Below, piece after piece: positions 63,479-64,000 of a stretch of DNA of 64,000 bases. The translations under genes and the position numbers were made by a program. Source of the DNA: Sphingobium sp. EM0848 (GTDB lineage Bacteria > Pseudomonadota > Alphaproteobacteria > Sphingomonadales > Sphingomonadaceae); the NCBI RefSeq assembly GCF_013375555.1, contig NZ_JABXWB010000001.1, forward strand, positions 1,922,001-1,986,000. The letters run 5' to 3'. Positions within the stretch are counted from its first letter, which is position 1. Every line of letters begins with the position of its first letter. The notes under the pieces were generated by a model that did not search any database, was not told the origin of the DNA, and saw only the letters and a list, made by a program, of their open reading frames with translations.

Positions 63479-63921
63479 TGGAATGGCTCAGCCTGCTGGA
63501 GGATCATTGGGGCTGGCTGGTTTTCGCGGCGCTGCTGGGCATGGGCGAAGTGCTCCTGCCCGGCATCTTCCTGATCTGGGTCGCGCTGGCGGCGGCGGCG
63601 ACGGGGCTGATCGCCCTCGCCTTGCCGATCACGCTGCCGGTCCAGTTGCTGCTGTTCGCGGTGCTCTGCCTCGTCTCGGTATGGGGCGGGCGACGCTGGT
63701 ACGTCAGCAATCCGGTGGATTCGCAGGACCCCCTGCTCAATGACCGAACGGCGCGGCTGGTGGGGGAGATCGTCACCGTGGTCGAACCGATCGACAATGG
63801 CCGTGGCCGGGTGAAGGTCGGCGACAGCGTCTGGTCCTGCCGAGGCCCCGATGCGCCGGCGGGCACAAGGGTCCGGGTGATCGGCGCGGAAGCCTCCGTG
63901 CTGAAGGTGGAACTGGCCTGA
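63475..63921 (+). CDS. NfeD-like membrane protein
   Basis: 148 residues. Two or three membrane helices (WLVFAALLGMGEVLLPGIFL, VQLLLFAVLCLVSVWGG) and a C-terminal OB-fold (VGEIVTVVEPIDNGRGRVKV, VIGAEASVLKVELA). Works with the SPFH protein encoded just before; the start overlaps its stop by ATGA. Sometimes named ybbK/ybbL-type partner. Confidence 0.92.
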   Translation: MMEWLSLLEDHWGWLVFAALLGMGEVLLPGIFLIWVALAAAATGLIALALPITLPVQLLLFAVLCLVSVWGGRRWYVSNPVDSQDPLLNDRTARLVGEIVTVVEPIDNGRGRVKVGDSVWSCRGPDAPAGTRVRVIGAEASVLKVELA

Positions 63922-63953
63922 AGGCTGCCTGAGAGGATTGTCGCAAACAGAAA

Positions 63954-63982
63954 CAGGCGGCGCTCCCAAGGAGCACCGCCTG
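63954..63982. terminator. hairpin after the NfeD gene
   Basis: CAGGCGG (63954-63960) pairs with CCGCCTG (63976-63982), with an inner GCTCC/GGAGC stem. Thirty bp past the NfeD stop; a long U-tract is lacking. Confidence 0.5.
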
Positions 63983-64000
63983 CCTGTTGTTCACATGCCG

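Overview
The window is from an alphaproteobacterium, most likely of the order Sphingomonadales (Sphingobium/Sphingomonas type). This rests on the high GC, the housekeeping gene orders (lptD-surA-pdxA-rsmA; rodZ, cpoB-tilS-ftsH; qmcA-nfeD) and the character of the proteins. No rRNA, tRNA or CRISPR array was seen. There are two parts: an accessory, mobile-DNA region from base 1 to about 28.5 kb, and an ordinary chromosomal region from about 28.75 kb to the end.

Accessory region. Bases 1-5 kb hold small orphan genes, an ISL3-family insertion sequence and a ParD/ParE toxin-antitoxin pair. From 5.3 to 11.3 kb lies a mobilisation module: an AlpA-like excisionase/regulator, two small accessory proteins, a VirD4/TraD-type coupling protein and a MobF (TrwC/TraI-type) relaxase-helicase. 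The three mobilisation genes overlap, and a 12-bp inverted repeat just upstream is a candidate oriT. Directly behind it (11.4-20 kb) is a translationally coupled cassette: an MmeI-like adenine DNA methyltransferase, a protein with a possible HEPN-like C-terminus, an SF2 helicase, a GIY-YIG nuclease and a stub of one more gene. I read it as a defence or restriction-like system that does not match a named type I recognise. It is decaying: the methyltransferase is frameshifted, an IS110-family element sits in the second gene, and the end is deleted. The IS110 junctions can be read exactly. Its non-coding end contains two 7-nt stretches that match the target and the donor termini, as expected of a bridge RNA.

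From 20.3 to 28.5 kb come a HipA-like kinase/DUF3037 pair, an IS21-family element that has split a ribbon-helix-helix regulator gene (the frame is restored when the IS and one 5-bp target duplicate are removed), and a two-gene operon controlled by paired palindromes. Its second gene is an unusual MNT-HEPN-transmembrane-STN fusion. The region ends with an ArdC-type antirestriction gene behind a hairpin-rich leader. No integrase is in the window, so the element probably continues to the left.

Chromosomal region. This holds a TauE-type permease, a glutathione S-transferase, ndk, holC, pepA, the outer-membrane/ribosome cluster lptD-surA-pdxA-rsmA, an rsmB-like gene, guaB, ftsH, tilS, cpoB, a rodZ-like gene and ptsP. 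It also holds a Tat-type PLP aminotransferase, a five-gene glyoxalase-fold operon facing an HxlR regulator, an SMR/Gdx exporter, a flavin oxidoreductase, lysC, ubiG, a CitE-like lyase and qmcA-nfeD. Extragenic palindromic repeats lie at 56.5 and 57.7 kb.
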